A stretch of 64,000 bases of DNA, taken from positions 124,001-188,000 of the forward strand of contig NZ_AUFN01000014.1 of the NCBI RefSeq assembly GCF_000426525.1. Direction: 5' to 3'. This DNA comes from Nocardioides alkalitolerans DSM 16699. Its GTDB lineage: Bacteria; Actinomycetota; Actinomycetes; Propionibacteriales; Nocardioidaceae. A program made the translations under genes and the position numbers. This document shows positions 9,672 to 18,262 of the stretch, piece by piece. The notes below the pieces were generated by a model, which worked only from the letters and a program-made list of their open reading frames with translations, made no database searches and was not told the DNA's origin. Positions within the stretch are counted from its first letter, which is position 1. Every line of letters starts with the position of its first letter.

Positions 9672-9700
9672 ACGCGGCGCCTACGATGGCCGCGATCCCG

Positions 9701-10705
9701 ATGAGCCACTCCGACGACGACGCCCGCAGATTGCTGCTCGTCGTCGACGCACCGTCGCTGCTGCACCGCAACCACCACGCCCGCGCCCACACCCGGGCGC
9801 TCGACCGGGCCGGGCGGCCGGTCTGGGCGCTGCACGGGATGCTGCGCCAGATCATCGAGTCCATCGACGGGTTCGCCCCCGACGCCGTGCTGTTCGGCCT
9901 CGACGACCGGACCGCTTCCGTGCGCCGCGACGCCTACCCGGCGTACAAGGCCGGACGCGCCGAGAAGCACCCCGAGCTCGTCGCCCAGCTCGAGCGGGCG
10001 GGCGCGCTCCTCGACGCGCTCGGCCTGGCCACCCTCACCCCGCCCGGGCTCGAGGCCGACGACGTCAGCGCCTCGGGCGCCACCTGGGCCGTCCGGCACG
10101 GCTGGGACTGCGTGATCATCACGTCCGACCGCGACGCCTTCGCCCACATCAGCGACCACACCAAGGTGCTCCGCCTGATCGACGGCGGCATCCACGGCTC
10201 CCCGCTGCTCGACCCGCGGCGGCTGCACGCCATGTACGGGGTGGCCGCCGAGAACTACCTCGCGTACGCGGCGCTGCGCGGCGACGCCAGCGACAACCTC
10301 CCCGGCGTACCGGGCATCGGGCAGAAAACCGCCGCGCCGCTGCTGGAGACCGCCGGCTCGATGGAGGCGGTGTGGGCCGACATCGACCACGACGAGGGGC
10401 GCTCGCTCGCCGCGGCCCTCGACTCGTGGTCGGCGGACCACGGGGGCCGTCGCCTCGGCGACCGCGTCGTGGGTCACCTCCGGGCGCCCGGCGCCCGCGA
10501 GCGCTACGACTTCAACGTCTCGATGATGCGGGGCCACGACGACCTCGACCTCGGCCTGACGCCGGACGTGCCCGGCTCCCCCGGCCTGCTGCCGCTGGAC
10601 GTCGAGCGGGTCAGCCGGGTCGTGGGGTTCCTCGGCGTCGAGGCGACGACGTCGCTGGCGGTGCGGGTCCTGACGGGCGACCCCGCCTCGGCGTCACGAC
10701 GCTGA
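9701..10705 (+). CDS. 5'-3' exonuclease (PIN-like plus H3TH), stand-alone
   Basis: A 334-residue homologue of the 5' nuclease domain of DNA polymerase I, with no polymerase part. Metal-binding acidic blocks are visible: LLVVDAPSLL, FGLDDRTASVRRDAYPAYKAGR, LEADDVSASGA and ITSDRDAFAHI. The helix-hairpin-helix region contains RGDASDNLPGVPGIGQKTA. It should process flaps or RNA primers. The ATG at 9701 was chosen; an ATG at 9686 adds five residues. The gene is single and convergent with DUF427. Confidence 0.9.
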   Translation: MSHSDDDARRLLLVVDAPSLLHRNHHARAHTRALDRAGRPVWALHGMLRQIIESIDGFAPDAVLFGLDDRTASVRRDAYPAYKAGRAEKHPELVAQLERAGALLDALGLATLTPPGLEADDVSASGATWAVRHGWDCVIITSDRDAFAHISDHTKVLRLIDGGIHGSPLLDPRRLHAMYGVAAENYLAYAALRGDASDNLPGVPGIGQKTAAPLLETAGSMEAVWADIDHDEGRSLAAALDSWSADHGGRRLGDRVVGHLRAPGARERYDFNVSMMRGHDDLDLGLTPDVPGSPGLLPLDVERVSRVVGFLGVEATTSLAVRVLTGDPASASRR

Positions 10706-10718
10706 GGCGGGCACGCGC

Positions 10719-11090
10719 TCAGGAGACGCTGATCTCGACCTGGTCCGGGTAGAACGCCACGTGACCCGCGATGGGCGCGACGGCGTCGTACGGGTCGTCG
10801 TACACCCACACCACGTTCTCGGCACGGTCGTCGCCGTCGACGAGCGAGAAGTAGCCCGACTCGCCCTTGTAGGGGCAGTACGTCGTGTGCTCCGTCCGCT
10901 CGAGCACCGACGCGTCGACGTCGGCGAGCGGGATGTACTGCACCGGCGGGTACGACGCCTCCTGCAGGGTCTGCGCGCGGTCGGTCTCGGCGATGACCCG
11001 GCCGTGGCGTGTGACGACCACGCGGCCCTCGGTGGGGGTGACGTCGATGGGGTGGGACTCGTCGGGGATCAGGTGCGGGCGCTCGGTCAT
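10719..11090 (-). CDS. DUF427 domain-containing protein
   Basis: A protein of 123 residues with the DUF427 pattern: RVVVTRHGRVIAETDRAQTL, YIPLADVD, then TYCPYKGESGYFSLV and VWVYDDPYDAVAPIAGHVAFYPD. The family adopts a small beta-fold of unknown biochemical role. The start at 11090 (MTERPHLIPD) was chosen because it fits the family; an in-frame ATG at 11123 adds 11 residues. Neither has a strong RBS, so the start is uncertain. Confidence 0.85.
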   Translation of the reverse strand: MTERPHLIPDESHPIDVTPTEGRVVVTRHGRVIAETDRAQTLQEASYPPVQYIPLADVDASVLERTEHTTYCPYKGESGYFSLVDGDDRAENVVWVYDDPYDAVAPIAGHVAFYPDQVEISVS

Positions 11091-11157
11091 GACGTGGTCA
11101 ACGCCGAACGGCGCCCAGGTCATCCCGCTCGGTCCGCGTGAGCCCCGCCCGCGAGCG

Positions 11158-11889
11158 TCAGCCCAGCAGGGCCAGGTCGCGCCGTACGTAGCGCAGGTGC
11201 GCCCACTCCTCCTCGAGGATCACGCGCACGCAGTCGCCGACGGTGGGATGCCAGTCGTCGCCACCCCAGGGGTTGTCGCGCTCCTCCGCGAGCAGCTCCG
11301 GGGTCGCCATGGCCAGGAAGTCCGTCACCATCTGCTGACGCTCGGCGCGGACGGCGAGGATCTCGTCGTACGTCGGTGTGTCCGCCCGGAAGATCGACAT
11401 GTCGAAGCCCATCTCGCCGGCGCCGGTGAAGATGAGCCCGATCTCGTGGAGCGGCTGCTGGACCCGCAGGACGCCGCCGCGGAGCCAGGCGTCGGTCGCC
11501 AGCACCAGGTGGCGCAGGGTCTCGGCCAGCGACCACTCGTCCTCGACGTGGGCGTCGACCATGTCGGGTGGCGTGTCCGCCACGGTCGCAGCCCACGCGG
11601 CCTGCACCGCCACCCATCCCTCGCGCAGACCCTCGGGTGTCTCGGCCTTCTGCAGCTCGCGGCCCGGGAACTGACGGTTGAGCTCGGCGTCGACGAGCGG
11701 TACGACGTCGACCCCGTTGACGATCAGGGTGCCGAAGAACAGGTCGTGGCTGTCGATGTCGAGCCCGCCCACCTCGACGGCCCGCATCGTCGCGCCGCTG
11801 ATGTCGGAGGACCGGAGGGTCACGCCCTTGAAGCTCGACCTCACGAAGGTGGCGCCCTCGAAGTCCTTGATGCCGGAGTAGGTCGTCAT
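11158..11889 (-). CDS. DinB family protein with pentapeptide-like N-terminus
   Basis: A 243-residue protein in two parts. Residues 1-45 look like pentapeptide-repeat coils (FEGATFVRSSFKGVTLRSSD). The rest is a helical DinB/YfiT-like domain with EDEWSLAETLRHLVLATDAWL and, near the C-terminus, GDCVRVILEEEWAHLRYVRRDL, which supply His/Glu residues typical of the metal-binding bundle. Actinobacterial members often act with mycothiol, but no substrate can be inferred. GGGAGAG provides an RBS for the ATG at 11889. It lies about 80 bases downstream of kynA and is probably co-transcribed with it. Confidence 0.85.
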   Translation of the reverse strand: MTTYSGIKDFEGATFVRSSFKGVTLRSSDISGATMRAVEVGGLDIDSHDLFFGTLIVNGVDVVPLVDAELNRQFPGRELQKAETPEGLREGWVAVQAAWAATVADTPPDMVDAHVEDEWSLAETLRHLVLATDAWLRGGVLRVQQPLHEIGLIFTGAGEMGFDMSIFRADTPTYDEILAVRAERQQMVTDFLAMATPELLAEERDNPWGGDDWHPTVGDCVRVILEEEWAHLRYVRRDLALLG

Positions 11890-11969
11890 CGCTCTCCCAC
11901 CGTCGCTGCCGGGACTGCCCTGACCGCCAGCGTCACGAGCCGCGGCGGCTGCGTCAAGGGCCGGACGGG

Positions 11970-12911
11970 TCAGACGCCCGGCCACTCCGCGTCGGGGGCC
12001 TCGTCCGGCGGCGCCGGGTCGGCTGCCGGGTGGACGGGCGCCCGGTCCCCGATCCCGGTGCGCACGGTGAGCAGCTCCGGGAAGAACGTGAGGTCGAGCG
12101 CGCGCTTCAGGAACGCCGCCCCCGAGCTGCCGCCCGTGCCCGGCTTGAAACCGATGGTGCGCTGGACGGTGCGCAGGTGGCGGAACCGCCAGAACTGGAA
12201 CGCGTCCTCCAGGTCGACGAGGTCCTCGCACACGGCGTACGCCTCCCAGTGGGTCGCCGTGTCGGCGTAGATGACCGCGAAGGTCTCCACCAGGTCGGGG
12301 TGCTCGACCCACGCCTCGCGCACGTCGCGCTCGAGCACCTGCCCGGGCACGTCGTGGCCGTGACGGGCGAGGAAGCACAGGAGCGCGTCGTACACGGTCG
12401 GGGTCTCGAGGAGCGACCGCAGGCCGTGCTGCGCGTCCGGGTCCGCGTCGAAGACGGCCAGCATCGCGGCGTTCTTGTTGCCGAGGAGGAACTCCACCGA
12501 GCGGTAGAGGTACGACTGGAACCCCGACGAGGGCCCGAGGAAGCCGCGGAACTCGGCATACTCGCTCGGGGTCAGGGTCGCGAGCACCGACCACTGCTCG
12601 GTGAGGGTGCGGAAGATGTGCTTCACGCGGGCCAGGGCCTTGCGGGCCCGGCTCGGCTCGTCGGCGTCGAGGTAGCGCCGGACCGCCTCGAGCTCGTGCA
12701 GGACCAGCTTGAACCACAGCTCGGTGGTCTGGTGCTGCACGATGAAGAGCAGCTCGTCCGGGTGCTCGGGGCGGCTCAGCGGGTGCTGGGCGTCGAGCAG
12801 GGTCGCGAGGTCGAGGTACGACGCGTAGTCGAGCGTCGACCGGAAGTCGGTCCGGATGCCGTCCTCGAGCGGTCGCTCGCCCTCGCGCGGGCCGTCGTCG
12901 TGTGCGGTCAC
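11970..12911 (-). CDS. kynA: Tryptophan 2,3-dioxygenase
   Basis: A 313-residue haem enzyme opening the indole ring of L-tryptophan to N-formylkynurenine, the first step of the kynurenine route. Family blocks seen are TDFRSTLDYASYLDLATLL, the substrate/haem segment FIVQHQTTELWFKLVLHELE, SSGFQSYLYRSVEFLLGNK, WEAYAVCEDLVDLEDAFQFWR, and KPGTGGSSGAAFLKRALD before a Pro-rich tail. It starts at a GTG with GGAAGG upstream. No kynurenine formamidase or kynureninase follows; the cyclase-family hydrolase at 18414 is a distant candidate only. A degraded copy of its 5' end lies at 13843-14117. Confidence 0.97.
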   Translation of the reverse strand: MTAHDDGPREGERPLEDGIRTDFRSTLDYASYLDLATLLDAQHPLSRPEHPDELLFIVQHQTTELWFKLVLHELEAVRRYLDADEPSRARKALARVKHIFRTLTEQWSVLATLTPSEYAEFRGFLGPSSGFQSYLYRSVEFLLGNKNAAMLAVFDADPDAQHGLRSLLETPTVYDALLCFLARHGHDVPGQVLERDVREAWVEHPDLVETFAVIYADTATHWEAYAVCEDLVDLEDAFQFWRFRHLRTVQRTIGFKPGTGGSSGAAFLKRALDLTFFPELLTVRTGIGDRAPVHPAADPAPPDEAPDAEWPGV

Positions 12912-12960
12912 TGGTGTGCCTTCCGATCGGGTGGGGCGGACTCCTCGTCGGCCGAATTGC

Positions 12961-12972
12961 TCATCCGGATGA
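12961..12972. promoter_or_regulatory. Candidate operator between kynA and the divergent small-gene pair
   Basis: Perfect 12-bp palindrome TCATCCGGATGA, flanked by TTG and CAA at symmetric positions. It sits about 50 bases upstream of kynA and immediately before the divergent ORF at 12978, so one regulator could control both. No regulator gene is adjacent. Confidence 0.45.
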
Positions 12973-12977
12973 CAAGA

Positions 12978-13412
12978 ATGGTGCTCAGCACCGGCATTCC
13001 CCGCGCCGACCGGCCCACCGGTGACCGCATCGTGCCACCCTCGACGGCGGGGGTGGGGGCCGTCGTGAGGGAGATCGAGTCCGACCTGGTGCGCGTCGCT
13101 CGTCTGGAGCGGGGCGACCGGGTGCTGCTGCCTGACCGGACGTCGTGGGGATGGGTGACTGTCACCGACGTGCAGGGGTCCTCCGGGACCGGATTCGTGT
13201 ACCTCCTCGAGGTGTGGCTGCCGCTCGGGGCGCGGGCCCGCGCGAGCCGCACGATCTGGCGCCACGGCTGGGACCGCGTGCACCGGTGGGACCGAGCGAC
13301 GCACCCGGTCGAGGCGAGCGTCCGGCTCGCGTCGTGGCGGCGTGTCCTCATGCGGAGGAGGCGGTTGACCTACGCTCCGTCCATGCCCGCCGCCCACCAC
13401 AGCACGCCATGA
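12978..13412 (+). CDS. Hypothetical protein
   Basis: A 144-residue protein, not recognised. Its middle (VARLERGDRVLLPDRTSWGWVTVTDV then GFVYLLEVWLPLGARARAS) looks like a small beta-barrel of the kind that appears in basic cytosolic proteins. The C-terminal third is rich in Arg, Trp and His. Codon use is normal for the chromosome and the stop overlaps the next start by ATGA, both of which support it being real. An ATG at 12969 would add three residues. The RBS is weak. Confidence 0.55.
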   Translation: MVLSTGIPRADRPTGDRIVPPSTAGVGAVVREIESDLVRVARLERGDRVLLPDRTSWGWVTVTDVQGSSGTGFVYLLEVWLPLGARARASRTIWRHGWDRVHRWDRATHPVEASVRLASWRRVLMRRRRLTYAPSMPAAHHSTP

Positions 13413-13570
13413 ACCTCCTGGTCCCGTTCTTCGCGGTCCTGGGCATCCTCGTGGTGGTGTTCGTCGTGGTCCTCCTGCTCGCCGGGTTCCGACCGCAGCG
13501 CAGCCGTCGCGACACCTCGCACCGGTTCGGCCGTGGTGGTGGGTCCGGGGACGGCGGGACGACGACGTGA
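13409..13570 (+). CDS. Small single-pass membrane protein
   Basis: A 53-residue peptide with one strong hydrophobic helix at residues 2-26 (Leu, Val, Phe-rich) and a basic, Gly-rich cytoplasmic tail. It is coupled to the upstream gene by an ATGA overlap. No family is recognised. Confidence 0.55.
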   Translation: MNLLVPFFAVLGILVVVFVVVLLLAGFRPQRSRRDTSHRFGRGGGSGDGGTTT

Positions 13571-14315
13571 TCACCGAGACCGCGGCCCCACGCCGTACCC
13601 GACCGAGGGCAACGCCTTAACTACGTACCCGAGCGAAAGACCTGACGTCGTACGGCCGAAAACGCCGACCCGACAAGAGGCACGACGTCAAGACCCCCCG
13701 GCAGTTCTCAGCAGCGGTAGAGACAAGGCTAAGTCCGGTACCTCGATGACGCCGCGGGTACTCGGCGCACTCGCCCGAGGTAAGGGGCGCGGGTAGCGAC
13801 AATCGCTCGGCGGGGGCAAGGAGGATCGGCTTGAGTTGGCACAGACCTTGCGGGCCCGGCTCGGCTCGTCCTGATCGAGGTAGCTCCAAACGGCCTTGAG
13901 CTCGTGCAGGACGAGCTTTAGTCAGACCTCGGTGGTCTGGTGCTGGACGATGACGAGCAGCTCGGGGCGGCTAAGCGGGTACTGAGCGGGGCGTCGAGGT
14001 CCAAGTACGACGCATAGTCGAGCGTCGACCGGAAGTCGGGCTAGATGCGATCGATCCTCAAAGGGTGCACTCGTTGTTCGCGGGCCGTCGTCGGGTGCTG
14101 TCACGCACTGGTCTTCCGTGGCGCCACTTCCTACGACCGGCCGTCCCCCGCGGCGTTTGCCGACTGGATGCCCCGCTTCGCAGGTCCCGTTCCCTACGGT
14201 CACGCCGAGCCAGCACTGACCGTCATGATTTGAAGTGAGAGCTTCCTCGAAGGCCACACACAGGCGAGGGCGCTGCTTTAGGTTTGGGTCTAAGTAGACG
14301 CTGAGTGGGGGGACT
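13571..14315. other. Decayed intergenic stretch at the left edge of the AT-rich island
   Basis: 745 bases without an intact gene. 13571-13842 has short, stop-rich frames on both strands and no recognised domain. 13843-14117 is a decayed kynA 5' copy. 14118-14315 turns gradually AT-richer and contains the likely promoter and leader of the large gene at 14316, with GTGGGGGG just before its ATG. No integrase, tRNA or attachment-site duplication was found. Confidence 0.6.
13843..14117 (-). pseudogene. Decayed copy of the kynA 5' end
   Basis: Read on the minus strand from a GTG at 14104, the frame gives VTAPDDGPR then YPLSRPELLVIVQHQTTEV and stops. Real kynA gives VTAHDDGPR then HPLSRPEHPDELLFIVQHQTTELWFK. 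The stop falls exactly where Trp-Phe-Lys should follow. A 12-base deletion removes the HPDE-region codons, and other small indels and substitutions are scattered through it. By eye roughly four in five bases match 12640-12920, including the upstream CTTCCG leader. It covers only about the first 90 codons, so it is a dead partial duplicate. Confidence 0.88.
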
Positions 14316-16736
14316 ATGGAGACGCTGCGCTTGTCGAAGGACGATCTTCTAGCACGGCACACCGATGAGGAGTGGCGTTCAAACTTCCTCAAGGCGGCAA
14401 GACTTGGCGAGTTTCTCGCTGGCAGCATCCTGCGCGAGAAATACAAGATCCCGGATGAGATTGTCAATACGGTACACCTTACCGAATACGGCAACAAAAT
14501 ACTTCAGCGCCTCGTAGTTAAGAACGACGTTCCCGCCAAGGAAGCGCGCCTAATTTGCTTCCTACGCCTTGTCCACCGAGAGCCGCTGGTCGATCTGACT
14601 CGAACAGATCTCGCCGAATTGCACAAACTTATCGACAGGCAGATTCGCGAACGCGAACTTCTGTTTCCATTTATTCTCGGTCGGGACCTTTACGATCGAG
14701 CCGCGTCGATGTACGACGACGCCCGCGACACCCTCTCTCACGCAGAGACACTCCGCCTATTAGACGGACTGCCCATCGGCGTCTTCCAAGCCGACGACCT
14801 CATCTCGGGCCCATACGGCTTATTGCAAAGCAAAGAGCGGCGATGGTTTGGGCCTGTGTCCTCGGTTCCCATGTATCACTGCAGCGAATTAACATGCTCG
14901 GCCATTCACTCTACACGCCTCAGTAGCGACCACAACGCGCCGATAAACCAACACCAGCAGGCAATGGAACGCGTCCTGGAGGCACTCGGGGATGATGAAT
15001 CAGAGTGGGGAGAGTTTATCCAACACCTGGCCGGAACAGATGGCTTTCGCTATGATGACCGTTCGCTTGAGCCGCTGTGGCTCGCACTTGCAGACCTATT
15101 CGCAGACGACGAATTGCGAACCCTTTTAGCTCACTTGCTGGATTCTACTGGAGCCGAGTACCGTAGCCAATTGGAACCTCTGGCGCTTGTAGGACGCTCA
15201 GACGATATCGCAGCCTCCATCGAGTCGCGCGCCGGCCTTATTCAAGTCCTGCTCTTAACTGACAACGCAACTCTCGTAGCGGGCATCGATCAACTTGTAC
15301 TCGCGTCAGACCAAGATCCCCGGCGGATCGAGGTTGAGGCAGGCGAAATTCGTCGACTAGTTACCAACCAACGACTCGCCTACGGCACTTTCGGCACGTA
15401 CCCCGAGCTGTCTTCGTTGGGAGTTAGATTTACCTCTGACGAGCACTCGCTCGGCCCAATGCGCCTGAAACGCCTCGTCGACGAACTCTACTCTCTCGAT
15501 CGTTCCGATGAGGTAGATGAGCTGCAGTGGCAGTTGCGCTCAGTTGAGGGAGATGATCCCCCAGAACGACTGGAGGAGTTCGTTCGATCTGCCGAGCCCG
15601 ACGAGGTGATAGAGCGGCTAATACTATCTCGCCGGACCAACCTCGTCCTGGCCTGCGAGCGACTTGGACTTCGATACGACGATTTCGCTGACGATGCAAC
15701 TTTTGTACAGGCGGCTTTGTGGAAGCTCGGCTTTTATCGGCATGAAGCCACAGACCTTCGCTCGAATCATTGGCAACAATTCCTGCGCTTGAAACGCTTC
15801 TGCCAAACTGCCGGAGTTGGAGCACGAGTAGACCCAGTGGAACTCCGCTCAAAAACAGCCAACTATTTCGTAGAACTGGAGGGTGTTCTTGACGATGCAC
15901 TTAGTTTCGCCACGTGGGCGTTGACGTTCGATCACTTGGGCGCCGAGCGTCCATTCGATTACGAACCAACCGGAGAGCGGCTCGCTTCTTTCAAGCGTTT
16001 GAATGAGTTTGAAAGCGCCGACAAAGCTGCACCAGAGATGCTACTTGGGGACAAAAACACTCTACAACCCCTGATCAGTGGGTTCGGACGACTCGCCGAC
16101 CTTCTGGAGAACATGCTGGAGAATTCAGGGGCGCACAGACGCGATTCCAAGCTGTATCCCCACTTTGCACAGCACACCAGCCTTAAGAAGTTTCCTTTCG
16201 AGCATACCGCTATTTTTCTCGACCTACTTCCCCGATCGCAAGGCAGGATTCTTGAGTCTCTGAAGTTCGTTCGCGAGACGCTTGACCGTGGAAGCGTTGC
16301 CGCCACGAGGAATGAACACATGCATTATCGCGCAACATCTCCTGAGATAAGTAAACTGGATTCAGCCCTGGACTCTGCAGAGAAGGCCGTCTCAAGGCTC
16401 GAGGCTGACGGATTGAGTCGAACTCTGTTTCGACAAGTCAGCGACCGCGGCGACAGCTGGGGCCGCAGGATCTTCACGCTACGCAGCGCCAAGGGCACAG
16501 AGATCGCATTCGCCCGACCCAGTGCTTACGACTGGCTGCGAATGCCGCTCTTGGGAAGCGGACCTCAGTACCTCATGCCAGCCGCGGTCCTCGCTCAGCC
16601 CAATGAGGTTCTCCGATTTCGGCAAACCTTTGCGACGTCATACGCACGGTACTGGCAGAACTATCCATCTCGCCGCCCACCCAGGGTCGGCGTCATCGGC
16701 GCGCGCGTAGGGTCGTCACAGGACGCCGACCTTTAG
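14316..16736 (+). CDS. Large protein of unknown family with HEPN-like C-terminal motif
   Basis: An 806-residue protein I do not recognise. Base composition is clearly lower in GC than both flanks and it uses TTA, ATA and CTT codons (for example TTA in RLLDGL and LLLTDN), which its neighbours avoid, so it is probably acquired. Residues 1-150 are helical and charged. At 187-198 is YHCSELTCSAIH, with His188, Cys189, Cys194 and His198 spaced like a metal site. The middle is mostly helical with many Leu/Asp/Arg repeats. Residues 645-705 contain R665-N-E-H-M-H670 between two amphipathic helices, matching the HEPN ribonuclease motif R-[NHD]-x3-H. No membrane segment, Walker or methylase motif is seen. 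GTGGGGGG precedes the ATG. It stands alone. An effector of a defence or stress system is a hypothesis only. Confidence 0.8.
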   Translation: METLRLSKDDLLARHTDEEWRSNFLKAARLGEFLAGSILREKYKIPDEIVNTVHLTEYGNKILQRLVVKNDVPAKEARLICFLRLVHREPLVDLTRTDLAELHKLIDRQIRERELLFPFILGRDLYDRAASMYDDARDTLSHAETLRLLDGLPIGVFQADDLISGPYGLLQSKERRWFGPVSSVPMYHCSELTCSAIHSTRLSSDHNAPINQHQQAMERVLEALGDDESEWGEFIQHLAGTDGFRYDDRSLEPLWLALADLFADDELRTLLAHLLDSTGAEYRSQLEPLALVGRSDDIAASIESRAGLIQVLLLTDNATLVAGIDQLVLASDQDPRRIEVEAGEIRRLVTNQRLAYGTFGTYPELSSLGVRFTSDEHSLGPMRLKRLVDELYSLDRSDEVDELQWQLRSVEGDDPPERLEEFVRSAEPDEVIERLILSRRTNLVLACERLGLRYDDFADDATFVQAALWKLGFYRHEATDLRSNHWQQFLRLKRFCQTAGVGARVDPVELRSKTANYFVELEGVLDDALSFATWALTFDHLGAERPFDYEPTGERLASFKRLNEFESADKAAPEMLLGDKNTLQPLISGFGRLADLLENMLENSGAHRRDSKLYPHFAQHTSLKKFPFEHTAIFLDLLPRSQGRILESLKFVRETLDRGSVAATRNEHMHYRATSPEISKLDSALDSAEKAVSRLEADGLSRTLFRQVSDRGDSWGRRIFTLRSAKGTEIAFARPSAYDWLRMPLLGSGPQYLMPAAVLAQPNEVLRFRQTFATSYARYWQNYPSRRPPRVGVIGARVGSSQDADL

Positions 16737-16801
16737 CATGAAGAGTTCGCATCCACATCGCCGCGTTGAACCAAGCACAGTTCTCGCTTGATGAGGTTCG
16801 G

Positions 16802-17239
16802 ATGACCGCCCGCCAGGTCCGCACCCGCACCCTCATCACCGCCGACGACTGCCGCCACGACGCCGACGACATCGACCCGACGGCCCCCGGGTACGGCGCG
16901 CACCTGCCGTTCCACTCGATCCTGCAACGGTGCGGGCTCGCCTGGCGGGCCTACCTCGAGACCCTGCCCGGCTTCGACGACGGCGTCATCGTGCCCCACC
17001 TCAGCGCGGACTTCCTGGCCGAGGTGCACGTCGGGCCCATCGAGATCGCCGTCTCGCTGGTGCGCGTCGGCTCGTCGTCGTTCACCCTGCGGTGCGACGT
17101 GGAGCAGGACGGGGCGACGGCGGCGCGGGTGACGGTCGTGCTCGTGAAGTTCGACTACGAGCGCCGGCACTCCGTGCCGCTCACCGCCGACCAGCACGCG
17201 GTGCTCGGAGCCGACCTCCCCGCCGGTGGCGAGAGCTGA
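16802..17239 (+). CDS. Thioesterase-like (hotdog) protein
   Basis: A 145-residue single hotdog-fold protein in the acyl-CoA thioesterase/4HBT style: FHSILQRCGLAWRAYLE in the central-helix position and VPHLSADFLAEVHVGPIEIAVSLVRVGSSSFTL in the strands. GC content returns to the chromosomal level at its start, so the right edge of the island lies between 16737 and about 16800. Start 16802 was chosen; upstream codons in the same frame belong to the lower-GC side. It lies at the left end of the catabolic cluster and convergent with its regulator, so it may release CoA from pathway intermediates. Confidence 0.72.
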   Translation: MTARQVRTRTLITADDCRHDADDIDPTAPGYGAHLPFHSILQRCGLAWRAYLETLPGFDDGVIVPHLSADFLAEVHVGPIEIAVSLVRVGSSSFTLRCDVEQDGATAARVTVVLVKFDYERRHSVPLTADQHAVLGADLPAGGES

Positions 17240-17318
17240 CGTCATACGGAGCGAGCACCCGGCGCCACGATCGGGATGACGTCCCGCTCCACCTCCCCCG
17301 CCACCCCGCGCAGCCCCC

Positions 17319-18212
17319 TCACCCCTCGTAGCGCACGACCCCGAGGGCGAAGTCGACGTACTGGCGCGCGATGACCTCGGCGGACGCCGGGCCCTCGGCG
17401 CGGTACCACTGCGCGAGCGCGGTGCACATCGTCGCGACGGCCCGGGCGGCCTCGTGCGGCAGCGCGGTCCGGAAGACCCCCGCCTCCACGCCGTCGAGCA
17501 CCGCCACGTCGACGAGCCGCTGCTCCTCGACGCGCATCGCGGCGACCCGGGGGCGCGCCTCGGGCGAGAGGCTCCGCATCTCCGAGGCCCCGACGAACGC
17601 CAGCGGGCAGCGGTGGGTGTGGAAGAGCGCGAGGCTCTCGACGGTGTGGACGAAGCGTTCGACGACGCCGTCCGCCTCCGCGATGGCGGCTTCGGTGCGG
17701 GCGCGGAGGTCGTGCATCGTCAGGTCGAGCAGCGCGACGAGCATCTCGTGCTTGCTGGCGTAGTAGTGGTAGAGCCCGGGCACCGAGAGGCCGGCGTGCT
17801 CGGCGATGGTGCGCATCGAGGCGCCGTGGTAGCCGAACTCCACGAACGACGCGAGCGCGGCGGCGAGCGCGACGTCGAGATCCAGCGGCGGGAAGTCGCG
17901 CCAGGCCCCGGGCCGGCTGAGGTCCACGGCCACCCGGACGGTCGGCTCGAGCGCGGGCAGGGGCGGCGCGGCCTGGTGCGGCCCTCCGGTGAGCAGCCGC
18001 TCCACCGTCACGCCGAGGGCACCCGCCAGGTGGGTGGTGCGCTCGCTGGAGACACCGGTCCGACCGTTCTCGATGCCGCTGAGGGTCGCGGCGCTGACCC
18101 CGAGCTCCGCGGCGAGCCCGCGCAGCGTGAGCCCGCGGGCGACCCGGAGCGCCCGCACGGTGGCGCCCAGGTTCTCCCGGTGCAGGCGTCCCGCCTCGAC
18201 CGCCTCCGTCAT
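17319..18212 (-). CDS. Transcriptional regulator with XRE and TetR DNA-binding domains
   Basis: A 297-residue fusion. Residues about 15-72 form an XRE/Cro-type helix-turn-helix (VRALRVARGLTLRGLAAELGVSAATLSGIENGRTG). After a Pro/Ala linker, residues about 105-165 form a TetR helix-turn-helix (SMRTIAEHAGLSVPGLYHYYASKHEML) followed by an all-helical ligand domain with WYR and DFALGVV near the end, as in acyl-CoA-sensing TetR repressors. Two DNA-binding modules in one chain are unusual. It is divergent from the cyclase operon across an interval holding a 21-bp palindrome, so autoregulation and control of 18414 onward are likely. Confidence 0.88.
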   Translation of the reverse strand: MTEAVEAGRLHRENLGATVRALRVARGLTLRGLAAELGVSAATLSGIENGRTGVSSERTTHLAGALGVTVERLLTGGPHQAAPPLPALEPTVRVAVDLSRPGAWRDFPPLDLDVALAAALASFVEFGYHGASMRTIAEHAGLSVPGLYHYYASKHEMLVALLDLTMHDLRARTEAAIAEADGVVERFVHTVESLALFHTHRCPLAFVGASEMRSLSPEARPRVAAMRVEEQRLVDVAVLDGVEAGVFRTALPHEAARAVATMCTALAQWYRAEGPASAEVIARQYVDFALGVVRYEG

Positions 18213-18262
18213 CGCGCCTCCTCGTCGCCGTACCCGCGTGCCGATCCCGTCACCGACCCGCA

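Noticed and set aside
13922..14497. A 191-codon minus-strand gene overlapping the start of the 806-residue gene
   Set aside because: Its C-terminal part is the kynA relic and its N-terminal part is antisense to the large gene; no RBS supports it.
13571..16801. A prophage or integrative element
   Set aside because: No integrase, recombinase, tRNA target or terminal repeats were found around the AT-rich segment; it is called an island on composition and the kynA relic only.
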